This document shows positions 46,676-56,010 of a stretch of DNA of 64,000 bases, one piece after another. The DNA is from Siphonodentalium dalli. Lineage: Eukaryota; Mollusca; Scaphopoda; Gadilida; Siphonodentaliidae. The stretch lies in NCBI GenBank assembly GCA_032622095.1, contig CP136069.1:165532394-165596393 (forward strand), read 5' to 3'. How positions within the stretch are numbered: the first letter of the stretch is position 1; each line of letters opens with the position of its first letter. A model generated the notes under the pieces. That model worked only from the letters and a program-made list of their open reading frames with translations. It was not told where the DNA came from and made no database searches. A program made the translations under genes and the position numbers.

Positions 46676-48132
46676 CCATGTAAATTTTATTGGCGCGCCA
46701 AGTGGTTGCATTCATCACTAATGACAGCTAATGAAATATGTAATGAAATGTTTATTGATATTATATGGGTTGCATGTGACATAAAATTATTTCACATATT
46801 GATCTATTCTCCGGAATCGGGCGAGAAAAGTTCAGCGTTTGGCATAAACGCTCTTTATAATTACCAGATAAGGGAAATATAACTGCGATTTTACATGCCA
46901 AAGAACAAAAAGGAATCCTTGTTTTCTAGGGGCAGGGTGTTGGGGTGTCTAAATCCTCAATCTTTATTAGAGCGCCCCAGTCATAAGTATATTCTCTCAG
47001 GAATTCGCCTTTTACATCCGATCACATTGCCATGTACCAATGCTACTGGTTCCAGATGAAAATGGACAGTTATGTAGCACATGAATAAACTTTAATGTAA
47101 ATAAAATGAAAAATGCTATTCATTTATAGCATTAATATTTACTCATTATACCTGATCAAATTCAAAAAGATTTGACGACCTCATTCTATTTTCGTCTCGA
47201 CCAACCATGGAGAACTAGCTACAGAATGAGGGTCACATATGGTGAATTTGGTATTGCTATTGCCCACTATGCTGGGTAGCATCACTAAACTCACCCTCCT
47301 TGGAGCTTATTCTGCAGACTGCATATGGCCGTCTTATTTTCAAGTTTCTATTTCCAAACTTAAAGTATTCAATAGGAAGTGTGCAGTAAGTTTGAAAATT
47401 CCAAGGTAGACACCCCACCCAACTAATACTACTCCAGCCACGTCTATGCCTTATACTATACTTTCTGTCACTTCAATAATCTTTCACTCGACATATATAG
47501 TCCCCTTATGTATGAGTGTTCTGGGTTATGTTTTTATTGACTGGTATGAGTATTCATACTTGAAATGTCAATTGGATAATAGCTCATTTCAGCCACCGCA
47601 CCTGGTGCTGCAAAGGGGTTCTAAAATGTATATTACAATGTCCAACCATATCAATATTCGGGTGGGACAGCAAAAAAATCTTTGATCTTTGACATACATA
47701 CGCAGCAGAATTCCGAACGAATTCGTCGATATATGGTGCTGTTTCTTGTATTTTTTGATAAATTTAAGATCGTTCCGTTGTGTCGGTTCGAATTTTAATC
47801 AGTGGTCGCGTAAACATTGCACATATAGACCATGGAAAAACATCTACGTCTGTATAGAGAAAGCAGCGTATGAAGTTTTTTTAATTGTTTCATGTTAAGC
47901 CTTTACGCAAGATAACGCAATATAACTTTTCCGGAAGTCGCAAGTTATTTCAAAGTTTGAATTTGTATGACGTCAGTGCGTCTCTCTGGAACATATACTA
48001 CTCATATAAAGGTAGTTAAGGTATTTACCGACTTATTTCGATAGCGTGAATTTTTTTTTTAAATCGAATATTATGAGGTGTAATTTTGAGAGAAACCCGT
48101 GGCTTTAAGTATTGGGAAAACACATCTATTCA
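46676..48132. other. Intronic, nothing secure
   Basis: A CTCTTTATT-type fragment at about 46848, a CACCCTC-family fragment at 47172-47325 and a CRE octamer at 47968. Short frames lack splice support. Confidence 0.4.
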
Positions 48133-48776
48133 TAAATAGCTGTGGTACCCGGCGTTGCTCGGGTAAAGAATGCGTAAATAATTAGTTTATTATAATATTA
48201 TCAAGTAATGATTAATTACTAGTCACCTGAGGTGCATCACCGATTGCATTATACTCTCCTGATAAAGTTACCTATATTTTTTAAGTTGATAATAAATGCT
48301 CCTTATTGCCAATTAGTACTGCCTCTCTGTGTCATATGGTGTCAATGGCACCTATCCCGTGACCTTCCCCGTGTCAAATTAGTGAAATTACTTCAATGTG
48401 CCAATTTTTCCGCATTTCTTCTGAGCTGATAATAAACGCTCTGTATTGGTCATCTATGTTAAGATAATTTAATAGTCCCCATGTATGTCATCTGAGGTCT
48501 AAGGCACATATAACATGGTATTCCGCTGGTCCGTCTGGTGGCCACTGTGTACAACAATTTCCCGACATATCGTCTTAGCCGATAAGGATAGCTATCTATT
48601 GCTGGTATTCCCCGTGTCAAATACCAATTTCCAGCGACCATGAGTACAACCGTATTGGTTATATGATAAATAATTTATCAGTGACCCTAAATACAAATGT
48701 TCGGCTCCGATTGTCCAGCCGTTTTGTCGCCTATAGCCCGACAGACAAACAAAATTGAGTTTTATTAGTATAGATA
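48133..48776 (+). repeat. GTACCCGGCGTTGCTCGGGT-headed, GACA-tailed repeat
   Basis: The head is GTGGTACCCGGCGTTGCTCG and the tail is CCGACAGACAAACAAAATTG plus TTTATTAGTATAGATAG. This is the same overall plan as E1-E6 but with a different interior. Confidence 0.7.
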
Positions 48777-49014
48777 GATGAACGTTACCTGGTGGAATTG
48801 CAAAGTTTGCTGAGCTAAACGGGGGGATTTTTTCCGGGCACGTATGCCGGGTGGGTGGGTGGTCGATGGGACCAACAATTTTTTTTTTCCGCAACTCAAA
48901 ATTTGTTTCCCTGAAAGTCTTTTTTTACTGTGTTTCCAATGAGTTTGGCTTAAAACACAATAGAATGTCAATATTAACATAAATGACAAATTTCATGATG
49001 ATCAGACAAACAGT

Positions 49015-49100
49015 ATAGCATGTAGCCCATGCTAATGGACTGAATTTTGAAATCCAAGATGGCCGCTAGCAGCCATGTTATTTTGGCCGAATGACCCCAA
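49015..49100. repeat. Isolated CCAAGATGGCCGC block
   Basis: AATCCAAGATGGCCGCTAGCAGCCATG is the inverse of the repeat core seen at 31130 and 42880; given here by key bases CCAAGATGGCCGC. Confidence 0.55.
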
Positions 49101-49367
49101 AATGACTCATTCCTATTTACATGTCAATGTTAACATCCATGACAAATAGTATGCACAGAAATTCACAATTCATATACAGCTGTTTATAGTGAATCCCCAC
49201 CCCCGCAAATCTCTGTTTTAGTGTTAAAAGGGGGTGGGGGTAAAAAAAAGGTCGGGAAAAAACTAGCGAAAACGGCAAAAAGTTTGGATGCGGGGGTGGG
49301 TGGGTGGGTCCCAAAACAAGGGTCGAAAGGGAAAAAATCAGCATACGTGCCTGAACATTTTTTCCTA

Positions 49368-49402
49368 CCCCCCCCCCCCCCCACCCCCCCCCCCCCCCCC
49401 CC
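49368..49402. repeat. Poly-C tract
   Basis: Thirty-five positions, all C except one A at 49383. Confidence 0.95.
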
Positions 49403-49514
49403 GAGCTAAAGGGAATTTCGTATGCATAAACTAAAAGGGTACGGAAATAACAGAAGTTAAAAGTCAACGAATACGTTTTCAATCAATCTCTAAATAAATT
49501 TTAATATTACGGTA

Positions 49515-49668
49515 AATATTGCCATAAAGTGACGGTCAGACATAGACAGGTGAGGGTCGTTACTTCCCACCTGCCTGCGGGTTATAATTCAGATAAATCA
49601 TATCCCAGAGTCATCATTGTCATCGGCCAAAAGGCCGACAGGTAAGAGGTTACCTACTTAATGACAAC
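49515..49668 (+). repeat. TCATAAAGTGACAGTCAGAC repeat, copy 4
   Basis: Same blocks and orientation as copies 1 and 3, with the hairpin TCGGCCAAAAGGCCGA. Confidence 0.82.
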
Positions 49669-50121
49669 GAACAACCTACGACGAAAACAATATAACTTTC
49701 GGTAGAATGTAATCGTTGTGGTGTTATGGACTAAATGTAGTCTAAATCTCTTGGAAAACTTTTTATATCACATGGCCGTTTCATGTAAGATTGTGTTGTA
49801 ACTGTAAGAATGCTCCTTTAATGTAATGATATTTTATCTGCAAAACTTTTCATTCGCAGATGAATATGTGTCTGTTTATAATATTGTATTATATACAATA
49901 GAGTTGTTACGCCTCTTTATTGCATTGTCGATCGCATGCTCTGAGCTTCTCACCGAGGATAGAGTCGCCTCTCTTGTGTCTATATTTCACCAACAAAATT
50001 GGCTGCGATTCGAATCTGGCTAAATTTTGTCAAGCAACTATGCAATTTGGGTTTATGGCCCAAACTTGCTCACTGCTCATGCCACGAAGATATGATCTTG
50101 GCACGGGGAATTTCAATCTAA

Positions 50122-50312
50122 TTAACCCTTTTATGGCGGGAGCTGTGCAGCATTAACATATATACGAGAACGCATTGGCACAGGAACTTTACATGGTCAA
50201 GGTATATAAATATTGTTAAACCAATGTATCTGCGAGCCTCGCATATATAGGATAATGCATTGGCGCAGGGTTTTCGCAAAAATTCAGGAAACTCCAGTCA
50301 TGGAAGGGTTAA
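50122..50312 (-). mobile_element. Palindromic MITE, TTAACCCTTCC family, deleted copy
   Basis: TTAACCCTTTTATGGCGGGA at the left and ACTCCAGTCATGGAAGGGTTAA at the right (key ends CCAGTCATGGAAGGG and TTAA). Both cassettes are reduced by deletions. Confidence 0.82.
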
Positions 50313-50822
50313 GTCAGCCCAATATAATATTTCCAAGCACTTAGCAATAACGTCATCGTTATAAATAACAGGCTTCAGATGCAATTCGGCTGAGATTTTA
50401 AAATCACGCCCAATTATTCTGGCGTCGTGTTCGTGTTACGGTATGTGTGTTATTGGGGTATGAAACGGGTGACCCAATTGGCAGTTGGCCAATCACCTAA
50501 CAAGATTTAGTGTAACACAGACGGGCTATGTATATATTTGTTGGTTAAAGGACTGTTACTTTACCGGTAAATCTTTACGCATATAACAAAGGTTTCAACA
50601 AGCAAAATACCCTCGTTGCAATTGGAGGGTTATCAATAATGCATATAAGAAAAAGCCTATCTATTTTTCCATGTTCTTTGTGGTAATGGTGGTTTTACAT
50701 AATGTTATGATTTTCCTATGTATAATGTTCCAACTGCGAATGCCTGATACGCCCCCTTAATTGTGTACACAAGGCATTGGCTGTGTTATTTATTTAATAT
50801 TAGTTTTATTCTTATTTTCCAG
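50313..50822. other. Intron 3, right end
   Basis: No repeat is recognised. It ends with the acceptor TTATTCTTATTTTCCAG. Confidence 0.6.
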
Positions 50823-51269
50823 GTGGTCATTATGCTTATTGTCATAGTGATCGTATTCGTTGTCTGCTGGGGACCAATCTTAATCAACAACGTCCTTACC
50901 GCTTTCAAAGTCGTGCCACGTCTTCACGTCGAGCACCACAGAATCATCCGCATAGCTTTGTTTCTTCTGTCCTACATCAACAGTTGTGTTAACCCGGTCG
51001 TCTACGGATTTATGTCCAAAAACTTCAGAGAAAGCTTCAAAAACGCCATCATGTCGCTGGTGCGCGGGACAACATATCTGGTTGCCCGAAATAGGTCGGC
51101 GTTTTCTACGTTCCGTACCAACGCTACCTACGCTAGCAGGACTGACATCACACCGGATAAAGAAAACACAGTTTGTTATACATTCGACGATTCGAGGATC
51201 GAACCGGACATTGTTCAGAACGGCATGGCCATGGAAAACGTTGGTTTTTCTAAATCCGATAACCGTTGA
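50823..51269 (+). CDS. GPCR last exon: TM6, TM7, helix 8, C-tail
   Basis: The acceptor TTCTTATTTTCCAG precedes a phase-0 start. TM6 is VVIMLIVIVIVFVVCWGP, with the Phe and the CWxP toggle motif of class A receptors. ECL3 is KVVPRLHVEHHR. TM7 is IALFLLSYINSCVNPVVYGF with the full NPxxY. Helix 8 is MSKNFRESFKNAI (F-R-x-x-F). The tail of about 80 residues is Ser/Thr rich, ends GFSKSDNR, and stops with TGA at 51267-51269. All key activation motifs are intact, so the receptor looks functional. A longer reading that begins at 50763 includes intron. Poly(A) placement is unknown; an AATAAA at 52193 lies in a dispersed repeat. Confidence 0.96.
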   Translation: MVIMLIVIVIVFVVCWGPILINNVLTAFKVVPRLHVEHHRIIRIALFLLSYINSCVNPVVYGFMSKNFRESFKNAIMSLVRGTTYLVARNRSAFSTFRTNATYASRTDITPDKENTVCYTFDDSRIEPDIVQNGMAMENVGFSKSDNR

Positions 51270-51298
51270 TGCACTACATTGTATATTTGACTCCTAAT

Positions 51299-52030
51299 TT
51301 GGATTGGTTTCCATCGTCTTTGGGCCAGTTTGTGGCATGCACTTTACTCCAGGGTATGCATATATACCTAGAACTGCACACTGGATTGGTTTCCATGGGC
51401 ATTGCCGTTGGGCCAGTCGTGCCACGTCTACACGTTAAGCACCACATAATCATCTGCCCATGCAGCTCTGCTTCTTCTGTCCTATACGTCGACTGTTACA
51501 ATTGTGTTAACCCGGTAGTCTACGGATTTATGTCAAAACACTTCAGAGAAAGCTTCAAAAACGCCATATTGTCGCGGGTACACAAATGTACGCGGGACAA
51601 CATATACCCGGTTGTCTGAAATAGGTCGGCGTTTTCCACGTTCCGTATATCAACGCTGCATACACCAGCAGGACTGAAATATCACCGGATAAAAATAACA
51701 CGGTTTGTTCTTAATTCGACGATTCGAACATCGAACAGGACATTGTACAGCACGGTTATGGAAAACGTTGGTTCGTTTTAATTCCAACAATCGTAGCGTG
51801 TATACTAGTCCCATGCATGTGCTCATGTATATAAAAATGCGTACATGATTTGGTCCGGCCGTCTTCGGGCCAGTTTTTTGTATATGCACTCGGGGTATGC
51901 ATGCATGCACTATCCATCGTTTGGGCCAGTTTGTGACGTCTGCTACTCCAGGATATGCATGCATATTGCATAAAACTGCGTAATGATTGGTTCCGGTCGT
52001 CTTTGGGCCAGTTATTTGGGTATGTATGCA
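51299..52030 (+). repeat. TTTGGGCCAGTTTGTG / CTCCAGGGTATGCAT repeats around the exon copy
   Basis: GGATTGGTTTCCAT(C/G)G, TTTGGGCCAGT and (T/G)GGTATGCAT(A/G) recur at about 51300, 51382, 51850, 51915 and 51985. They look like duplicated 3' flank of the receptor gene. Confidence 0.7.
51415..51780 (+). pseudogene. Decayed partial copy of the receptor's last exon
   Basis: Homology starts at AGTCGTGCCACGTCTACACG (matching 50910, offset about 505 bp) and runs to GGAAAACGTTGG. One frame reads VVPRLHVKHH, then CVNPVVYGFMSKHFRESFKN and AILSRVHKCTRDN before a stop. TM6 is absent. The N-terminal half of TM7 is scrambled by small indels, and the tail region has stop codons and frameshifts. Helix 8 and NPVVY are conserved, so the copy is young or was partly constrained. 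It has no acceptor site directly in front. Confidence 0.92.
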
Positions 52031-52137
52031 CAGAACTTCACGAAGAAGTGACATGCATTTATGTCAACTATATGAACGCAGCCTGAGCGTTGATTGGAAT
52101 TTAAATTCTTCAATTTCTTAGTGACGACGAACTCTGT

Positions 52138-52278
52138 CAGAGTTCACGCTGGGCCGAAACATTTTTTGGCCAATTTTGATTTTTTTTTTTCAAATAAAAT
52201 TTGGCCAGATTAAATCCTCATTTTCTGGACTCGCAATGAATATTTTGTTTTTATTTAATGTCTACCATTCTATATAAT
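52138..52278 (+). repeat. Dispersed repeat, copy 2 (partner 12388)
   Basis: AGAGTTCACGCTGGGCCGAA, TTTGGCCAATTTTGATTTT and TAAATCCTCATTTTCTGG match 12388-12530 in order. Confidence 0.75.
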
Positions 52279-52779
52279 TAAAATAATTGAACCATAACCT
52301 GTCGATCCAAGGAATACTGAAAAAACAATGGCTGACACACAATTTGCCATTTAGGTTATTTCTTGATAACCTAAATGTTTTTATGACCTTCCCCGCTATA
52401 GAATTGACAGCAGCGTCGAGTGACCACGCCTATACCGCGTACCTAAAATGTACATGGAAACTGTTCGATACGTCCTACGATTTATCATGAAATTTCAATG
52501 CTGTATCACAATTCCTTCCGGTATGACTGCATTGACAATAACCGTACTAGATGCTAATAGTCAGTGTAAAAGTAACCATTCAGACAAATCTACAAGATTG
52601 AGCATTTGCAAAGAAATGAAATACAGAAATTAAAACTATAGTGTTGTTTGTGTCACCGCGGTCGAATATCAAACCTACCTGCATGCAACTGCAGCTGCCC
52701 GATGCCACGCGATGCGTGATCAGTTGTGACTAGCAAATGAAACTCGCTGAATTTCCGACGCTATTTCATCACTTGATGA
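52279..52779. other. Intergenic, nothing recognised
   Basis: Short frames only. Confidence 0.4.
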
Positions 52780-52893
52780 TCACAAGAGGCGCCCTATCGC
52801 CCCTATGGGCGACTCGCATCTGTAAGATAATGCAATGGCACAGGGTTTTTGCAACAACAACAAAACACGAAACTCCAGTCATCAAAGGGTTAA
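52780..52893 (-). mobile_element. Palindromic MITE, TTAACCCTTCC family, fragment
   Basis: Only one half remains: GCGCCCTATCGCCCCTATGG, GCGACTCGCATCTGTAAGAT, GCACAGGGTTTTTGC and ACTCCAGTCATCAAAGGGTTAA (ends AGGG-TTAA). Confidence 0.75.
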
Positions 52894-54955
52894 CCATTTA
52901 TATATTAAATGGACTATCCCATTCAGGTATAAAATGATACATAGGAATTGTCTATTATCCATTTTAATAGGTATGTCCAGGCAATAAAAGCAGACGACAA
53001 TGGAACAGATAATATGAGTGCAGATTATTAATATCCATTTGTGGGAAATATTCAAATAATAAGTTCAACAAAGTCGTTTGTTGAACTTATTATCTGAACA
53101 TTTCCTAATGGAACCTCTCATCAGTGAGTACTTAGAAAGTGTTAAATTCTCTTATGGATTTTAGATACATCATAAAGTACACATCAAGTACAGGTAACAT
53201 CATTTAATGTTAAGGGGTGTTAATGGGATTGTTGATATGACACCATGCAGTGTTAGCGCGGAAGGATAGAATGAGGGCGCAGCCTCGAGTTCTATCCTTC
53301 CGCGATGGCACAAGTGCCGTAGCAACAACCCCATTAAAGTTATACACACGTGTCGTTCTGTATTAATACACGTCACTCTTCCTAGAATCCGTGCATGAAA
53401 GATAGAAACTTATGGAGGTTTATTTAAGCACGTACAGGACTTGTTTTTGTCATTTTGTGATGATGCTTTAAATATTTATAATTCCGGTTTCGTGATTGTG
53501 TTAACGTCATGTACGTCATTTGACATCTGCGAGATTCGTATGGAACGTATATATATATGTTCCACGCGGATTGTAAATATGGACCAACAATCACACTGTA
53601 ATACGTTTTCCTCTGATTATATACAGGCTGTAAATAGATATTTCATGTATTTATCCACATATCTGATCCATCTGTCCAAATTACGCAGACTTAATTGTGA
53701 GATTCAAATGAGGCGTGTTCAATAACCCGTTCAATGCTGAATGGATTCTCCCATTCAGTTATAAAAGTATATATTGGAATGGTTTATTATTCATTTGGAG
53801 GAGTGTTCAGGATAAATTAGGAGACGAAAATATAATACAAGTGCTGAAAGATTCTTATTCTTTGGTGGACACTGTTCAGATAATAAGTTCAACAAATGGC
53901 CGGTTGTTAAACATAATAGCCAGGACCAGCCACGCGTACGTGTAACATGCCACGTGTGTTACTATGGTATTTTATGGATATGCATTTTGGTGTGAAAAGT
54001 CACGTGCTTTTACGGCGCCAAACCTATGCGTTTAAAAGCGGCCAGAAACTTGTAAAATTTGTAGATAATAATCGGATATAGAGAAAGCGAGACAACTCTA
54101 TTGTTTTATCTGTAATTTATAGCAACCACCAAGGGTGCTTATACCGTTGGCAGGTGAATGACGTCATATAATTTTTTCTATCTCCATCAGAGATTTTTCA
54201 AGATCGCGGGTATGGATTTTGGAGAAATTATCACATGACTTCCGGTTAGCAACAGTGTGGAGATTGCAAAAAAACGCGGACAACTTACGAAGAATTCACA
54301 TGTGATTTGGGTCTATTAATTTCATTTAGACCAATTTCGTTGGTTCGCTTAATGAAAACGAAAAATGAAGAAGTCATGACGAGAATCCAGACAAGATTTT
54401 AAAATCCACGACATGTCTTGTCAAGTTGGCATGTCGTCTCCGTCGTGACCACTGCATGATGTTACATAAATTATTTTTAGCGTTATGTCGCCGAAAAAAC
54501 GCAAATTTGAGACACATCATGCGTGGTTGCTCCACTACGTGTCACGTACGATTCATATTATCTGATACCATAACAATGATGAATGTTACATGCATGTAGC
54601 TTTCATTTCTATTCCAACCGAGACATCATGCGGGTATAAGAAGCCACAACTGACTTCAACCAAATTCAAATCATTCCGCGCCGGCAAATCTCTTCCTGCA
54701 TGCACAGTGCTGATGATCGGCCATTCGATAAAGATTGTAATATTCCTCTTCGCTGAACGTTGAAAAGCTAGACGTTGACACAAAACTTCTGAACGGTCTG
54801 ACCCACAGGTATAAGGCACAAATTTTATTTTTGTTAATTTAATAAAAATCTCGGAAAGGTATCTATCTCATTTTTGATAGATGTCAGCAACATTTTATTT
54901 TTTATTGATCTGTAATTGCAGCACTATGTGACCAAATAATCATACTTTTCAAAAA
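52894..54955. other. Intergenic, dispersed repeat fragments
   Basis: About 53045-53110 holds AATAAGTTCAACAAA facing TTTGTTGAACTTATT from the TTATCTGAACATTTCC family. About 53250-53310 holds GCGGAAGGATAGAA facing TTCTATCCTTCCGC. About 53720-53910 matches 60220-60400 inverted. CRE octamer at 54169. No gene is seen. Confidence 0.5.
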
Positions 54956-55736
54956 AGTTTGGTTCGCCGTCGTATTTGAGATTAGTGAACATAGAAAAAC
55001 ATTTAAAGTTGATAAATAAAATTTATTTGGTTGGTACCCGAAACGTCCGTCCAATGAAAAATAAAAAAATCAAACAATCCAACCCCTAAATCACCGAAAT
55101 CTATACTCTAATCATCAAACTAAATAGCCCTATTGTCAAACAGACGTTGTTTCACGAAGGACAGCTAATTTTGGTGTGGTACTCAACATACATCGAGTTT
55201 AATAACCATTTTGAAAGTGCGAAACATACTCGAGAACGTTGCAGTAAAATTTTAATGACTCCAAAATAAAATAATTTTACACCGATAAAAAAAAATGTTT
55301 TATCTAATTCCTTATCTAGTGGGTATTATAAATCCACCGCATGATTTTTGTCATTAAGAATGCCGGATATCAATTAAAAGAGAGATATTAAAATTAATTT
55401 AATAAAGTTCAAGTTAGTTTCGCTTTCAGTTTTGCAAAATGGCCTCCCGCGAAAAGAAATCATTAAAACTGACGAATAAAAAGGACATAAATCGTTATTA
55501 AACTCGGTGTATGTTGAGTACCACCCCCAAATTAGCTGTACTTCATGAAACAACGTCTGTTTGACAATATGGCTATTTAGTTTGATGATAATAGTATAGA
55601 TTTCGGTGATTTAGGGGTTGGATTATTTGATTTTTTGATTTTTCATTGGACGGACGTTTCGGGTACCAAAAAATAAATTTCAGTGACAACTTCGAATGAT
55701 TTTCTATGCTCACTTGTTTAAAGTACGACGGAAAGC
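54956..55736. mobile_element. Large foldback, arms about 250-270 bp
   Basis: Left arm blocks GGTACCCGAAACGTCCGTCC, CAACCCCTAAATCACCGAAA, AACAGACGTTGTTTCA and GTACTCAACATACA are mirrored in order by their reverse complements in the right arm (55490-55736). The loop is about 265 bp. There is no coding frame. Confidence 0.9.
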
Positions 55737-55819
55737 TAAACATAATTCTAGAATTCCAGATCAATTTGATAAAAAAAATTTTAACCTCCTATTTTCACTA
55801 ACAGCCTTGATACTTATCT

Positions 55820-55853
55820 TTATATATATATATATTTTTTTTTATTTTTTTTT
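55820..55853. repeat. TA and poly-T simple repeat
   Basis: TATATATATATATA followed by long T runs. Confidence 0.9.
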
Positions 55854-55869
55854 GGCCAAATACCTGTGG

Positions 55870-56010
55870 TCTGACTGTACGTGTTGGCGTCATGGTGACA
55901 CGAGTCATGTGACTTTCGTTGGCAATGACAACACATGTTACAAGTTACACATATACGTGTGTCTGATCCTCGCTATTATCTGAACATTTCCTAAGGGAAC
56001 TACTCGCCAT
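55870..56010 (+). mobile_element. Left flank of the satellite's parent element
   Basis: GTGACACGAGTCATGTGACTTTCG, TGGCAATGACAACACATGTT and CTATTATCTGAACATTTCCTAAGGGAACTACTCG correspond block by block to 60420-60520 (key shared strings: TGACTTTCG, CAATGACAACA, ATTATCTGAACATTTCC, AAGGGAACTACTCGC). Confidence 0.8.
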
